64,000 nt of DNA from Gari tellinella (GCA_922989275.2 OV277862.1:44541786-44605785), one strand, 5' to 3'; counted from the first letter of the stretch, positions 43,191-55,329 are shown. Program-made: numbers and translations. The notes: generated by a model not told the origin, from the letters alone.

Positions 43191-43499
43191 GGACCGTCAC
43201 AATAGAAGTCTGAACCCCTAAATAAAATAAAATGTGTAAACACTATATATAGACAAGGGTCGGGCTTACAACTTCCGAATTTTACACCTCTCCCAAGTAA
43301 TGCCTCTATCGATAAAATGGTATATAGGGTAAAGCTATTTGCCAATAAGTAGTATAATGTTTAACCTCTGTAAATGCAAAGCGAAAGACTCCTAGTTAAA
43401 ACAGTTCTAACATGCCAACGAGACCGCTAATTCGGTATGGCCGGATTGTCTGCACTTTTGCTTCGTCTATATATACAATATGACATGGCATCATTACAA

Positions 43500-45400
43500 A
43501 ACCACCGACATTCTACTACTGAAAATTTAAATGCAAAATGAAAGCAAACAAGCTTTCCAATTGGAACTTCAAAGACATTCTCAAAGTCACTGAACCGCAA
43601 TACCTATGCACCAATAGCATGTGATGCTGACCTTACTACATCTCCACCTGTCAAACTTGGTAGCTGTAGGTCTTCTACTTTGGCTATAACTAACATATAC
43701 GAAAAGGTAAACCAAGAAATGATCTAAGTCATTGAATCCTGAAATCTAGGGCACAGTGACCTAGGTATCCATGGCATGTGATCATGACCTCACAACAACT
43801 CCACATGACACATTTGGTTGCTGCATGTCTTCTATTGGGGCTCAAACAAACACAAACAAAAATGTAAACCAATAAATTCCCTAATTTACTGGACCGTGAA
43901 ATCTAGGTCACAGTGACCTATTTACCCATGACATGTGATGCTACCCTCACTACAACTCCTTATGCCAAATTTGGATGCTGTAGGACTTATATTTTGGCTA
44001 AAACTTTAGCAAACAAGAGCCCCTTGGGGCATATTTCGCTCACCTGAGAATAGCTGACAAAATTGAGATAATGATTAATGTCCAGGACGGGGTAATTTTT
44101 TACCGATTGGCATAATTTGAACAATCTTGATAGAAGACCTGTAGATGATGCTATGTACCAAATATCTAAGATCAGGGTACTAGGATTTTCGACGAGAAGT
44201 GCCATATTAGTGTCAGAGAATAAGACGTTTGAAATTTTCACTACATAACTTTGTAAAACTGTGACCCTCAGGGCGGGGCCAATTTTGACCCCTGGGGCAT
44301 AATTTGAACAAACTCGATAGAGGACCTGTAGGCGATGCTATGTGCTAAATGTCGAAGCTCTCATTTTTTTTCACTTTGGCTGCCATGGCAACCAGAGTTC
44401 TGCATTGTTTTTAATTATTTGATTAAATTTGAAAGAGCTTGACCCAAGAAACATTTCTGTAAAGTTTGGTTGAAATCTGTTTAGTGGTATAAGAGGAGAT
44501 GTAATTTGAAGCAATTGTTAACGACGACGCACGACGAACGATGCATGGCGGACGGGGGCCGGTCACAGGGCCATCCAAATAGCTCACCTTGAGCCTTTGG
44601 CTCAGGTGAGCTAACAAAAATGTACACCAAGATGTAAACCAAAATGCAAACGAAAATGTGAACCAAGAATTCTCTAAGTCACTGGACCATGAAATCTAGG
44701 TCACAGTGACCAAGTTACCCATGGCATGTGGAGATGACCTCCACACACAAAAGTTGGTTGCTGTAGGACTTATACTTTGGTTAAAACTGACACTTATAAA
44801 AAGGTAAATCAAGACGCACACAAAAAAGTAAACCAAAATTTATCTTAGTCACTGGACCATGTAATCTAGGTCACAGTGACCTAGTTACACATAGTATGTG
44901 ATAATGACCTCACTACAACTCCACACACTAAATTTGGTTGCTGTAGGATAAATACTTTGGTTAAAACTGACACTTACAAAAAGTTAAACCAAGAATTCTC
45001 TTAGTCACTTGACCATGAAATTTAGGTCACAGTGACCTCGTTACCCATGGCATGTGATCATGACCTCACTACAACTCCACACACTAAATTTTGTTGCTGT
45101 AGGACTTATACTTCGGTTAAAACTGACACTTACAAAAAGGTGAACCAAGACGCAAACAAAAAGGTAAACCAAAAATTCTCTAAGTCACTGGACCATAAAA
45201 TCTAGTCACACTGACCTAGTGACACATGGCATGTGATGATGACCTCACTACAACTTTACACAATAAATTTGTTTGCTGTAGGACTTATACTTTGGGTAAA
45301 ACTAACACTTACAAAAAGGTCAACCAAAGTGAGGACGGACAGACAGACAGACAGACGGACGGACGGCTTTTGCCAATCTACTAGCCGCATTTTCAATCAG
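43500..45400 (+). mobile_element. ERE-type core-repeat element, interrupted by P16
   Basis: Six or more repeats of about 155-170 bp: ACTGGACCATGAAATCTAGG, TCACAGTGACCTAGTTACCC, ATGGCATGTGATGATGACCT, TTTGGTTGCTGTAGGACTTA, AAAACTGACACTTACAAAAA. Ends in GGACGGACAGACAGACAGAC and TTTTGCCAATCTACTAGCC. The outer ends were not located. Perfect AGGTCACAGTGACCT occurs at 43905, 44868 and 45024. Confidence 0.7.
44013..44614 (+). mobile_element. hairpin-ended element P16, nested
   Basis: Starts ACAAGAGCCCCTTGGGGCAT; ends AGCTCACCTTGAGCCTTTGG then CTCAGGTGAGCTAA. A short member of the P6/P12 subfamily. It splits the ERE-type core at AACTTTAGCAA / CAAAAATGTACACC. Confidence 0.8.
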
Positions 45401-45559
45401 GCCAAAACGCAGAATCCCGAGAAACACCACAACTTTGACAGGTCAACAATGAGCTCGCAACCGCCCTCTTACCGACTATAACAGCAAGCGTTCAAATGAC
45501 GTCAAGTAAATGACTGCTCAGATAAACAAATGATTTGGAGACAATTTCATTTGCCAAGC

Positions 45560-45826
45560 AGTGAATCCTTTTCTGAAAAAAATACATTCCACAAATATCA
45601 TACTTGCAAGATCTTTGTCCTGTTTGAACTCTCAATTGTTTTCAGTTAAACAATATTCACTCATATAGAAGGTGTTATGCCTCTCTGTATAAACTTGCAT
45701 ATGCCTAACTAGGGACCTTTCTCAGTGACTGTTCACACTGTTCTCTCTCTTATATGAACTTCAGGTACTTGACTAAATGATGTTTCTCAACAAAATACTG
45801 TTCACACTAAGCATACTTGTAAGGTC
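45560..45826 (-). pseudogene. decayed finger array 3' of ZNF-3
   Basis: Antisense finger traces (ACTTGCAAGATCTTTGTCCT, CATATGCCTAACTAGGGACC, CATACTTGTAAGGTCTCACC) align with the decayed tail of ZNF-2, so decay began before those two genes separated. Confidence 0.65.
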
Positions 45827-46843
45827 TCACCTATTGGCTGTATGAACTTTCATATGTTTAACTAAAGCATCGTTCTTATGAAATGACTTAGCACACATGC
45901 CACATTTGTAAGGTCTCTCCCAATGAACTCTCTTGTGTTGGTATAAACCATTATTTGAAGTAAAAGACTTTCCACACATATTGCACTTGTAAGGTCTCTC
46001 TCCTGTATGAATTCTCAGGTGATTGACTAAACTACCTTTCTGTGTAAAGGACTGTGCACAGACATCACATTTGTGAGGTATTTCACCTGTATGAATTCTC
46101 ATGTGACCGTCTAATGAAACTTTCTTAGTAAAATACTGTTCACAAATATCACACTTGTAATGTCTCTCTCCTGAATGAAGTCTCATGTGCTGAACTAAAT
46201 TACCTTTCTGAGTAAAAGACTTTTCACATATATCACATTTGTGATGTCTCTCTCCCGAATGAACTGTCATGTGAATGACTAGAGTACCTTTTTGAGTAAA
46301 TGACTTTTCACACATCTGACATGTGTAAGGCCTCTCTCCTGTATGAATTCTTACGTGCTTGACTAAAGTACTTTTCTCAGTAAAAGATTGCTCACACATA
46401 TCACACTTATAAGGTCTCTCTCCTGTATGAACTCTCATGTGCCTGGCTAAAGTTTCTTTTAAAGCAAAATACTCTCTACATACATCACACTTGTAATGTT
46501 TTTCTCCCGTATGCAATCTCATGTGATGGACTAAATTACTTTTCGTAGTATAACACTTTCCACAAATATAACAATGGTAAGGTCTCTCTCCAGAGTGAAC
46601 TCTCATGTGCTGTACCAAATTACATTTTGTAGTGAAGGACATTTCACACATCTCACACTTGTGAGGTCTCTCTCCAGTATGGGCACTCATGTGTTTGGTT
46701 AAACTATCCTTCCTAGTATATAATTTTTCACACACATCACACTTGTAAGGTTTCTCTTCTGTATGTAGCCTGTTGTGATCGACTGATGTGTCCATTCTGC
46801 ACAATGACTCTCCTTGTTCCTGTGTTAGCTGGTCTTCGTCCAT
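45827..46843 (-). CDS. ZNF-3, C2H2 zinc-finger protein exon (11 fingers)
   Basis: Likely nuclear DNA-binding protein, paralog of ZNF-2 and ZNF-4. Leader MDEDQLTQEQGESLCRM, then 11 fingers, all with complete Cys2His2 sets; the last linker again gives KVHTANR and stop. Relative to ZNF-2 it lacks the second six-finger block, so it shows the array before, or without, that duplication. Finger 10 has the shortened linker HWERP and finger 9 follows the odd linker TGEIP. Helix positions differ from ZNF-2 in most fingers, for example the finger 8 helix KKVSLDG versus EKGTLVS. The start ATG at 46843 and the acceptor 8 nt upstream match ZNF-2. Confidence 0.9.
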   Translation of the reverse strand: MDEDQLTQEQGESLCRMDTSVDHNRLHTEEKPYKCDVCEKLYTRKDSLTKHMSAHTGERPHKCEMCEMSFTTKCNLVQHMRVHSGERPYHCYICGKCYTTKSNLVHHMRLHTGEKHYKCDVCREYFALKETLARHMRVHTGERPYKCDMCEQSFTEKSTLVKHVRIHTGERPYTCQMCEKSFTQKGTLVIHMTVHSGERHHKCDICEKSFTQKGNLVQHMRLHSGERHYKCDICEQYFTKKVSLDGHMRIHTGEIPHKCDVCAQSFTQKGSLVNHLRIHTGERPYKCNMCGKSFTSNNGLYQHKRVHWERPYKCGMCAKSFHKNDALVKHMKVHTANR

Positions 46844-47715
46844 TATTTCAGCTTTAAATTAGAAATATTTAGTTTTAGTAGGAGTAAAAATCTGTGTCAG
46901 ATAATTTAGAAATTCTGTTACATACTCTATATCCAAGTTTATTTCAATGTTTTCATCAGTGTTTCAGTTTTTAACTTATTACCTGATATATATTCGCCTC
47001 TGTTATTTAGTGAAATATATTTAACTTTTTTATTTGAAATAGTTCTTACGTCCTAACAGATGGTGGCTTAAAACAAGCTGAAAGTTATTCTGATTTAAAG
47101 TACTCCCTCTCTACAACGACACCCAATTGGTCCTCAGATTGTGTGTGTTATTCGGAGAGAGTCGTTATAGGGAGAGACTATTAAGACTTGGCTTACATTT
47201 TCAAACAGCTTGAATCCATATCAGACACCGTGTAACGCGGGGTCTAATCTGAATTCAGTCTGTTTGTCACTCACAATTATATTTATTCTATCAAACTGTC
47301 CACTTATATGTAACTTTGAGAAAAACAGCAGACGACACTTTTAAACAGACGATATTGCAGCAGTAAAATTGTAAGATATAACTGTCCTGTTTAGGGAACT
47401 GCGACATGTGTCGTTGTAAGGAGAGGGTCGTTGTTCAGAGGGTCATTGCAGAGAGGGAGCACTGTACTTTTAGCATGCTTTAAACGACTATCTGTATTCA
47501 ACACTAAAAACAAATCATAGGATAAAATGCGGTACATAAATTTTGTGAGTTTTTTTTTAAACAGAATGTTTTGCAGATAAGGTGGATATTATACGGGTCG
47601 CGTTGAAACAGTAATATACCGTTGATCAAAATGTTAGATTCTTTAATCATTTAACAGCTGTCACAAGACAGTGTGCTTGACTATTGGGATACTTTTTAGG
47701 CAAAACTGGACATAT
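46844..47715. repeat. segmental duplication unit B, proximal upstream block
   Basis: Aligns with 35665-36486. Contains the same MITE with module 1 (about 47208-47268, GAATCCATATCAGACACCGT / GGGGTCTAATCTGAATTCAG). After CAAAACTGGACATATA it runs directly into the distal block, without the 4.4 kb seen in unit A. Confidence 0.75.
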
Positions 47716-47940
47716 ACAACAAGGCTTTCACGGTTATGTTAAATTCAAACCTGTTTAATTGACCTTGATCCATATTCATGTCAAGTAAGAATCAAACAAA
47801 ATACTTTTTTTTTTTAAAAGTACAATTATAGTTCATACTTCAACAATATGAGGCACGAAATATGCACCCTTGCATAGTTCTATAAAACCAAGTGTAATGT
47901 ATTTTGTTACAAATTGCAATGCATAGGTATTTTGATTAAT

Positions 47941-48291
47941 ATACTACTCAAAGTTTGCTAAGCATGAAGGGTAAACTATCCAAAGGTACCAATGTATTGA
48001 CCCTATCACATCTCTTTACATAACTTCCAACATATTTTTTCCATTTCTTCCAAATTTGGAGATGCTTTGGCCAAAGGTTTACTAAATTTTACAATTCTTC
48101 GGGTTCCCCGATTTCGCCTACCGAAGGGTAAAAGTTATCAGAATCTATAAAGTAAACCATTGGCCAAAACATCTCAACATTTGGAATAAATCGAACAAAA
48201 ATGTTGGAAGTTATGTGATGAGATGTGATAGGGTCAATACATTGGTATCTATGGTGATTTTACCCTTAGTGCTTACCAAACATGAGTAGTA
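47941..48291. mobile_element. large foldback element in unit B
   Basis: ATACTACTCAAAGTTTGCTA and its counterpart GAGTAGTAT begin and end arms of about 150 bp that pair throughout (CATAACTTCCAACATATTTT with AAAATGTTGGAAGTTATGTG; GGTCAATACATTGG with CCAATGTATTGACC). Unit A at 41090-41105 is empty here (GGTATAATTACATAGG). A related, partly deleted foldback is in unit C at 58868-59265. Confidence 0.75.
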
Positions 48292-48430
48292 TAATTACAT
48301 AGGTTTAAGTAGGGCTTCCAATTTTGTCTCATATCTAATTACAGTAGATATTTCTGCCAGCTTTAGATGTTCAGTATCCTTACATGAAAAGCATTTGAAT
48401 TGAACGATATCGATCTCAAGCTTTTAAGGA

Positions 48431-49765
48431 CATACGCGACCAAATGAAATCTCCAAAAGATCTCTATGAAAACAGCATAGGTTCTTCAAACATATCTTAG
48501 TACCATGGCAAAAAGAAACATATAGGTTTAGTCGGTTATAATGGTGGTTTTTTTGTCTATGGACATTTGACATGTATAATGTAGCCATTCTCGGCAAAGA
48601 GTCGGCGTGCGTTATTTTGGTTTTCTAAAATGATGTAAAGTAATAATTGGCACAAACACACATTAAAACAGTTAAAAATTGATGCTAACTAGGGGCGTGC
48701 TCGATTATCAGTCCGGAATTGACAGAATCGAAATCGAGTGGTCTGGAATTCAATTCCAGAACTGTTCTATCAGTTCTGTCCAAGGGGGTGGTGTGAGCAG
48801 AATTGTGACGTATCATCATGGTTCCCGGCACAATTTTCCAACGCTTTGACATCAAAGTTATACTAAGCAGGGAACCAGACTACCATATTTGCAAGGGTTC
48901 AAATCCGTTTTTACTTGGTTTACAAATTCTATGGAATCGTTCCATACAGTTCTGGAACTGATAATCGAGCACGCCCTAAAAGTATGATGCAAAGAGTATA
49001 GTTTGTTGCCTGATAAATATGCATTTGTCTTAATTGTTTCCAGATCAAATTCAATGAAAACACTCACTCAACCAAAATCTATCCGAAAGAAATTGATGAA
49101 ACTTCACACAGTTAAAGCTATAGATGTGAATGAAAATAAGGAACTGGTTAAAAAAAACATAGGTTATAATGCTTCTTTTGAAACTATAGGCACTTTTATA
49201 TATATAGCAATGGCCTAAATAAGTAGACGGCTTTTTCTATGTGTTCTCGGGTTCACGCAAATATTCAATTAGATTGAAGTTCTGGGTTATTAACTAAGCC
49301 ATATCAGATAGAGTATTCGCGAAGTTTCACGCAATTTCATTTACCAAGAGCATATTTAACGTTTATATTACGCGATTAAAGGAGATTGTTTGAAACCGAA
49401 AGTAGCTACGGTAGATAACCGATACGCACGATTTCGTTGAGTAACGATGCTTGATTTGTCATACTTCGTTAAAAGCCACTAGGTTTTGCACAAACTGGTA
49501 GCATTTGTCCTTTGCTCAGATTTGATTAGACCTGTGCTGCAATCTGACCAATCAAACACTTAAAACCATTTCAAATTGAACTTAAACGCTGTATAAGCAT
49601 GTGACAAGTAAAACACGAGTTAGAATTTACTATAAGATTTATATTAATATGCTATTTACAAAATACTAGTACATGTATTCTACATTGTCTATAATTCAAT
49701 CTGTTCAGATGCAGTTTACGTTTTCAACAACATGCTTTCAATACAGGGTGTCCCCCCCAAAAACC
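48431..49765. repeat. segmental duplication unit B, distal block
   Basis: Matches unit C at 59405-59448, 59944-60324, 61555-61720 and 62480-62905, and unit A from about 41290. The short open frame at 49003-49218 is shared only as DNA with 60200-60320 and is broken there, so it is not treated as a gene. Confidence 0.65.
48692..48976. mobile_element. TA-flanked MITE, 285 bp
   Basis: GGGGCGTGCTCGATTATCAG (left) and CTGATAATCGAGCACGCCC (right) are inverted; TA flanks both sides. Unit C has the empty site (TTCTTACTAAAAGTATGATG, about 60163-60182) against AACTA / TAAAAGTATGATG here, which proves insertion. Subterminal GGAATTGA...TTCAATTCC pairs are also present. Confidence 0.8.
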
Positions 49766-50270
49766 CGAACCCGGGGTCAAATATGCATTATATCAAATTC
49801 CTATTAATATCTATAAATAAAACGTATATCGATACGTAGAGGCAACATTTTGCCATATATTGTCCAAATTTGGTTTAAAATATTTAACAGTATTTAAGAT
49901 ATGAGCATTTTAATGAAAGTAATAGGCAATTGAAAACCCGTTTGAAAATGATATCGAGTTTTATTTATATTGCCTTGACGCCATAATTATTAAGCCGTTT
50001 ACACTGTACATTGATTGAAGTCCTTCCACATTTTTCGCATTTGATATTGAATCAAACACCTCATAAATTGATTTGGATTTATTTTGTTGTCTTTAATGTA
50101 ATTATTTATCTTTATCGGTTATTAAACAACTTTAAATATTTTACATGAAATAACCAACGTATCATATAAATGTCATTTTTACCACAGTCTCTCTGCAGAA
50201 CGCGAGTATTTTAAAATAATTTGGCAATATATAAATGTCCTGTTTAAAAATATAAATGAAATATGGTTTC
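49766..50270. other. intergenic within unit B
   Basis: 49766-49880 is the duplication block also at 42590-42700 and 54056-54150 (GGGTCAAATATGCATTATAT, ATAAATAAAACGTATATCGA). The remainder has no feature I recognise. Confidence 0.5.
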
Positions 50271-50279
50271 AACATGGAT

Positions 50280-51050
50280 ATTAAACTGTACACATGACCC
50301 ATTTTCAAACTTGATCTAGATTTTGTCAAGCTATTCCATCTGACCAATTTTGATAAAGATTCGGTAAAAATTGTGGTCACAAGAGTGTTCACAAACATTT
50401 CGTAAGATTTGACCGTGTGACCTACGTTTTGAACCCGTGTGACCTTGATTTTGTCGAGATGGTCATTCTAACAAAGTTATTCTGCCAAAGTGTGGCTACT
50501 ACAGTGTTCACAAGGTTTTCACTAAGATTTGACCTAGTGACCTACTATTTGACGCAACATAACCCATATCAAAATTTGACCTAAAGTTTGTCAAGTTGGA
50601 CATTCTGATAAAGTTTTATTAAGGTTGGGTTCAAACCATGGATTCCAGAGTGTTCACCAGTTTTTTTTCTAAGATTTGACCTAGTGACCTCATTTTTGAC
50701 TCCACATTACCTATATTCAAAATTAATCTAGATTTTGTCAAGATGGCCATTCTGACAAAGCTTGATGAAATCGTGGCTTCAAGAGTGTTCACACGTTTTT
50801 ATCTAAGATCTCACCCAGTGACCTACTTTTTGACCCCACATAAATCATACCCAAATTTTACCTAGATATTGTCAAGATGGTCATTGTGACACAGTTTGAT
50901 AAAGATATGGATCAAATTGGGGCTCCTAGAGAGTTCACACATGTTTTCTAAGATATCACCTAGTGACCCTACTTTTTGACACCACATAACCCCTATTCAA
51001 ACTTGACCTAAATTTTGTAAAGAGGTCATTTTGACCAAGGTTATTAAAGG
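50280..51050 (+). repeat. RevDR2-type core repeats, five to six units
   Basis: Units of about 145 bp: ATTTTGTCAAGATGG(T/C)CATTC, ACAAAGTTTGATAAAG, GAGTGTTCACAAGTTTT, AAGATTTGACCTAGTGACC. Exact TGACCTAGTGACCT at 50530 and 50677. No hairpin ends found. Confidence 0.7.
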
Positions 51051-51410
51051 CCTATTTCTGGCTCAGCAGGATGTCTGTTGGATTGTATATTGTGCCAGGG
51101 TCACACAACAGGCTTAATACACAACACCCAGAGGCACATAGGGCATGGTGGGATAGGGTACTAGGTATTAATACAGGTAGATAAGGGATCTAGCTGAACC
51201 ATTTCAAGACTGTGATATTGTTGCATACTGTGATACATATAAAGATAAGAATAGGTCTTCAAAAAAAAAAAAGAAGTTTGCATCTAGATCATTTCCTTTG
51301 TCAAATTATCAAATTATGAAACCTTTTTCTACACTATTTAACATAGATCTGTGTTTTGTCAACTAAAAACTGTCGTATAAGTTATATCTATACAATTTTT
51401 TCTAGAAGAT
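51051..51410. other. intergenic, nothing recognised
   Basis: No shared repeat or open frame of note; a poly-A run at about 51260. Confidence 0.4.
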
Positions 51411-51760
51411 TAACCCTTTAAAATGCTTTGCTTGAATACAGGTGATCATTTAAAGCAGGTTGAAAGTAGAGCAGAATGTGCTTCACTTTCAGCCTGCTTT
51501 AGGAAACTGTCTGCTAGGATAAATACTATATTTCGTAAAGTACTTATTCAGAGTTATATATATATTTAGACCATGTTTGCAGAGGATTAATTCTTTGTTT
51601 GAATACAAGTGACCACTTAAAGCAGGTTGAAAGTAGAGCAAATGTGTTTTTATGGAGAAATGTGTTAAATCACAAGAAAATGCCAAGAAAGTAAAGTGTT
51701 TTTCTTTACTTTCAACCTGATTTAAGCTACCATTTGCTATGATATAGGGGTAAATTATAC
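51411..51760. repeat. two tandem degraded MITE-2 copies
   Basis: TTAACCCTTTAAAATGCTTT (51411) and TTAATTCTTTGTTTGAATAC (51587) both lead to GTGA(T/C)CA(T/C)TTAAAGCAGG then TTGAAAGTAGAGCA. The first hairpin has lost most of one arm; the second has a longer, altered loop. Confidence 0.6.
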
Positions 51761-51769
51761 CGTTGGACA

Positions 51770-52258
51770 CTTATCAGATTTAATAGTCAAAATTGACTAG
51801 ACTATTTGCTTTTATAGCGACCCTACCATATAGTCAAAATGGACTAGACTATTTGCTTTTATAGCAACCTTATCATATAGTTAAAATGGACTAGACTTTA
51901 CGAGAAACTGGAATTGTTATTAAAAAGATTCATGCTGATCAAACATATCAAATACTTAGTTTTCAGTAATCAGGGTATATCTATTTGTCCTAAAGGCATT
52001 AGTATGGCCCCAGCTCATGTGCTTTGTAACTGAGAATTTGATCTGGATCTATGCAGTTTGCATTTTTTAAATGTAGTTTGAAAGTTTATGATCGTAAATG
52101 TAATGTCATGACTTGCTTGGTATTATGCTTGATGTTATTTATTAAAGCTAGATTACTATCCCACTGTTTTGCTATGTAGCATAAGACCCAAAATTACAGA
52201 ATAATAAAATAAAATAAATTTCATCAATTTTTAATCTACAGATAATATCACTGTGTGC
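51770..52258. other. short repeat and unassigned DNA
   Basis: TCAAAATTGACTAGACTATT then TGCTTTTATAGC repeats at 51785 and 51834 with a third partial copy at 51883. Otherwise nothing recognised. Confidence 0.4.
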
Positions 52259-52262
52259 TTAA

Positions 52263-52462
52263 CCCTTACCCTGCGGTAATATCTTCTGCTTTTAAATTGT
52301 CGTCTGCAAACAATATTTTAATTTGATTTGCACATATTTCAATTAAAAAGTCTTAGCGACAACCATTTTGGATACAGATCAGATGCGACATTATGCAGCA
52401 TCAGATCTGGATCCAAACTGTTGGAAAAAATAACAGTCAACTCACGATCCACAGCTTAAGGG
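52263..52462. mobile_element. MITE-1 (TTAA type), variant hairpin
   Basis: 200 bp, termini CCCTTACCCTGCGG and CCACAGCTTAAGGG with TTAA at 52259-52262 and 52463-52466. The hairpin GGATACAGATCAGATGCGAC / GCAGCATCAGATCTGGATCC carries the GATGC inner stem also seen at 9228-9296. Confidence 0.8.
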
Positions 52463-52740
52463 TTAAATGCACAGCTATCACTAGCCCCTATATTGGTCTA
52501 CAACTATCAATTAGTACCCTGCTGTGATAATTTGTTTGTAATAAACATACCCTGATAAGGGCGATCTTATCACCAAGTATCAAGCTGTGATTGGGGGGGA
52601 ACTGCTATGAAGGGCTTAGAATAGGGCTTTAAAGAGTTGGCTCAAAACGTGGCTACTAGAGTGTTCATACATGTTTTTCTAAGGTTTGACCTAGTGACAA
52701 TTTTTTTTAACCCATATTAATATTTTCAAATTTGACCTAA
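52463..52740. other. unassigned, with one core-repeat remnant
   Basis: 52630-52740 is one RevDR2-type core remnant (AGGTTTGACCTAGTGAC). The rest is unassigned. Confidence 0.4.
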
Positions 52741-54055
52741 AATGATATTATAAAGTCCTAATAAAGGGTCACTTAAATAATATCCATTCAACATATGATT
52801 GAATTCTGACAATGGTTACAGTTTCAGAGTAAGAGATTTTTAAAGGTTTTCCTGTATATGTCTATGTAAAACTGATAAGCCCCGGGGCTGGTCCATATTT
52901 AATTGACTCTGTGATCATGATTTGAACAATTTTGGTAGAGGACCATAAGGCAAAGCTAGGTGCCAAATATAAAAGGTCTTGGCCTTACATTTTCAGAGTA
53001 AGATTTTTTAAAATGTTTTACTACATAAGTCTACGTAAAATTGATAAGCTCCGGGGAAGGGCCATTTTTGATCCGGGAGTCATGATTTGAACATTCTTGG
53101 TAGAGGATCATAAGGCAAAGCTAGATGCCAAATATAAAAGTTCTGGGCCTTACGGTTGCAGAGAAGAATATTTTCAAAGGTTTTCCTATATAAGTCTTTG
53201 TAAAACTGATAAGTCCCGGGGAAGGGCCATTTTTACCAGGGGTTATGATTTGAACAATCTTGGTAGAGGACCATAAGGCAAAGCTAGATGCCAACTATAA
53301 AATGTCCGGACCTTACGGTTGCAGAGAAGAAGATTTTTAAAGGTTTTCTAATATAAGTCTATGTAAAACTGATAAGCCCCAGGGCAGGGCCATTTTTTAC
53401 CCCGGGGTCATGATTTGAACAATCTTGGTAGAGGTCCATAAGGCAAACCTACATGGCAAATATAAAAGGTCTAGGCTTTAAAGTTTCAGAGAAGAAGACT
53501 TTTAAAGGGTTTCCTATGAAAACTGATAAGCCCCAGGGCAGGGTAATTTTTTACCCGGAGTAATTATTTGAACAATCTTGGTAAAGGTTCACAACATGAT
53601 GCTACATATGAAATTTGGTTGTCCTAGGACTTATGGTTATTGACAAGATGAATTTAAAAGTTTTGAATCATGGTTGTCAATATTATGTAAATACAGACAA
53701 TGACTACGCCCTCTGTCGGCCATGTTTTTTGACGGATCAAAAGTCTTTGAACAAATTTGAAAGTATATCAATTGAGAACCATTTTGGTGAAAACCAAATT
53801 GAAATAGGACAAGTCGTTTTTGAGAAAAAGATTTTGCATGATTGCCAAAAGATCGATGGCCCCACCCACTTTTTTGAACAATTTTTGAAGCTCACAACTA
53901 CAGTATGTATCTGACCAAGTTTGGTTAAAATAGGGTCATTGATTTCAGAGAAGAGGCTATTTGAAACAAATTGTGAACTGACGACACGGACTCCGAAACG
54001 GACACCGACCGATCACAATAGCCCACCTTGAGCACTTTGTGCTCAGGTGAGCTAA
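52741..54055 (+). mobile_element. hairpin-ended element P18, left end missing
   Basis: Core as in P5 and P13, seven units with TGATAAGCCCCGGGG and AGCTAGATGCCAAATATAAA, then ACTACGCCCTCTGTCGGCCA, a GACGACACGGACTCC tract, and AGCCCACCTTGAGCACTTTG then TGCTCAGGTGAGCTAA. Directly after it comes the same duplication block as after P13. Confidence 0.75.
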
Positions 54056-54129
54056 AAACGGAGCCTGGGTCAAATAGGCATTATATCCGTTATCTATAAA
54101 TAAAACGTATATCGTTAAGTAGAGGCAAC

Positions 54130-54925
54130 ATTTTGCCATATATTGTCCAAATTTGATATAAAAAAGTTTGATAAAGATTCGGTCGAAATTGAGGTCACAA
54201 GTTCACAAGTCTTTCCTAAATTTTGACCTGGTGACCTACTTTTTGAACCCATGTGACCATTATTCAAATTTGACCCAGCTTTTGTCAAGATGACCATTCT
54301 GATCAAGATTAATAAAGATTTGGTCAATAGTGTGGCCTCTAGAGTGTTCACAAAATGTACGGGTAAGCAGGCGATTGCGAGGTCGTTGCCGACATGTCAA
54401 AATTGCGGGCCAAAAAAATGTTCACAAGCTTTTTCTATTGTATCATATTCATAGAGAATTTTTGCCAGCATTTTCTAAGAATTGACCTAGTTATCTACTT
54501 TTTGACCCAACATGGCCCATATTCAAACTTGACCTAGATTTTGTCAAGATATTCATTCTGACAATGTTTGATAAATAGTCGGTCAAAATTACGGCGACTA
54601 AATTGTTCACAAGCTTTTTCTATGATTTGACCTATTTACCTACTTTTACATCACACACGACTTGACCTAGGTTTTGTCAAGATGACCATTCTGATCAAGT
54701 TTAATAAAGATTTGGTTAAAAGTGTGCCTCTACGGCCCTCTAGAGTGTTCACAAAATGTTCACGGATGCACGACGCATGTCGACAAGTTTGAGAAAGATT
54801 GGATAAAAATCGAGGCCTCTTGAGTGTAAACACTAAAATTGTTGATGACGAACGACTAACGACGGGTCCATGCCGGACATTCAATGATTGCAAAAGCTCA
54901 CCCTGAGCTAGCTCATGTGAGCTAA
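54130..54925 (+). mobile_element. RevDR2-type element P19 with right end
   Basis: Core units ATTTTGACCTGGTGACCTAC and TTTTGTCAAGATGACCATTC, then TTGATGACGAACGACTAACG and the terminal hairpin AGCTCACCCTGAGCTAGCTC then ATGTGAGCTAA. The right end is the CCTGAGCTAGCTCAGG variant also used by P23. Confidence 0.65.
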
Positions 54926-55034
54926 AATGACTTTCCACACGTACCACAAATGTAAGGTCTCTCTCATGTTCGGACTGTTGTATGCTAGACTAAATAATCC
55001 TTTAAAGTAAATCCCTCTCATATAAGAACTCTCA
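54926..55034 (-). pseudogene. relic of one or two C2H2 fingers
   Basis: Antisense ATGACTTTCCACACGTACCA then CAAATGTAAGGTCTCTCTCA is a recognisable finger and linker; the rest is scrambled. Same strand as the ZNF genes. A further trace lies at 55305-55332. Confidence 0.55.
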
Positions 55035-55038
55035 TTAA

Positions 55039-55283
55039 CCCTTTACCTTATAGCCCCTTTCTAACTTTGAAAATAGGTGATCACCTAAAGCAGGTTGAAA
55101 GTAAAGCAGAATGCGCCTTAAGGCGCATTCTGCTTTACTTCCAGCCTGCTTTAAGCTTCCATCTGCTAGAATATGGGATTTTTTTCTTAAAAACATATTC
55201 CTGACACTGATTAAATTGGAACTATTTTCTTTTGTGGAGGAATAAATTAAATGCGCTAAAAGGCGCTTCTATGAGGGAAAGGG
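55039..55283. mobile_element. MITE-2 (TTAA type), near-perfect
   Basis: 245 bp, CCCTTTACCTTATAGCCCC to TCTATGAGGGAAAGGG, with exact TTAA duplications at 55035-55038 and 55284-55287. The hairpin AAAGTAAAGCAGAATGCGCC-TTAA-GGCGCATTCTGCTTTACTTC is centred at about 55116. It has itself a central TTAA, the site in which MITE-1 landed at 8502. Confidence 0.85.
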
Positions 55284-55329
55284 TTAACATGTGTGATACT
55301 AAAGTTTCTCTTCCAGTGCAACTCCTTCC

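Noticed and set aside
49003..49218. 72-codon ORF shared by units B and C
   Set aside because: The unit C counterpart near 60200-60320 is shifted and then interrupted by P23, with no sign of coding constraint.
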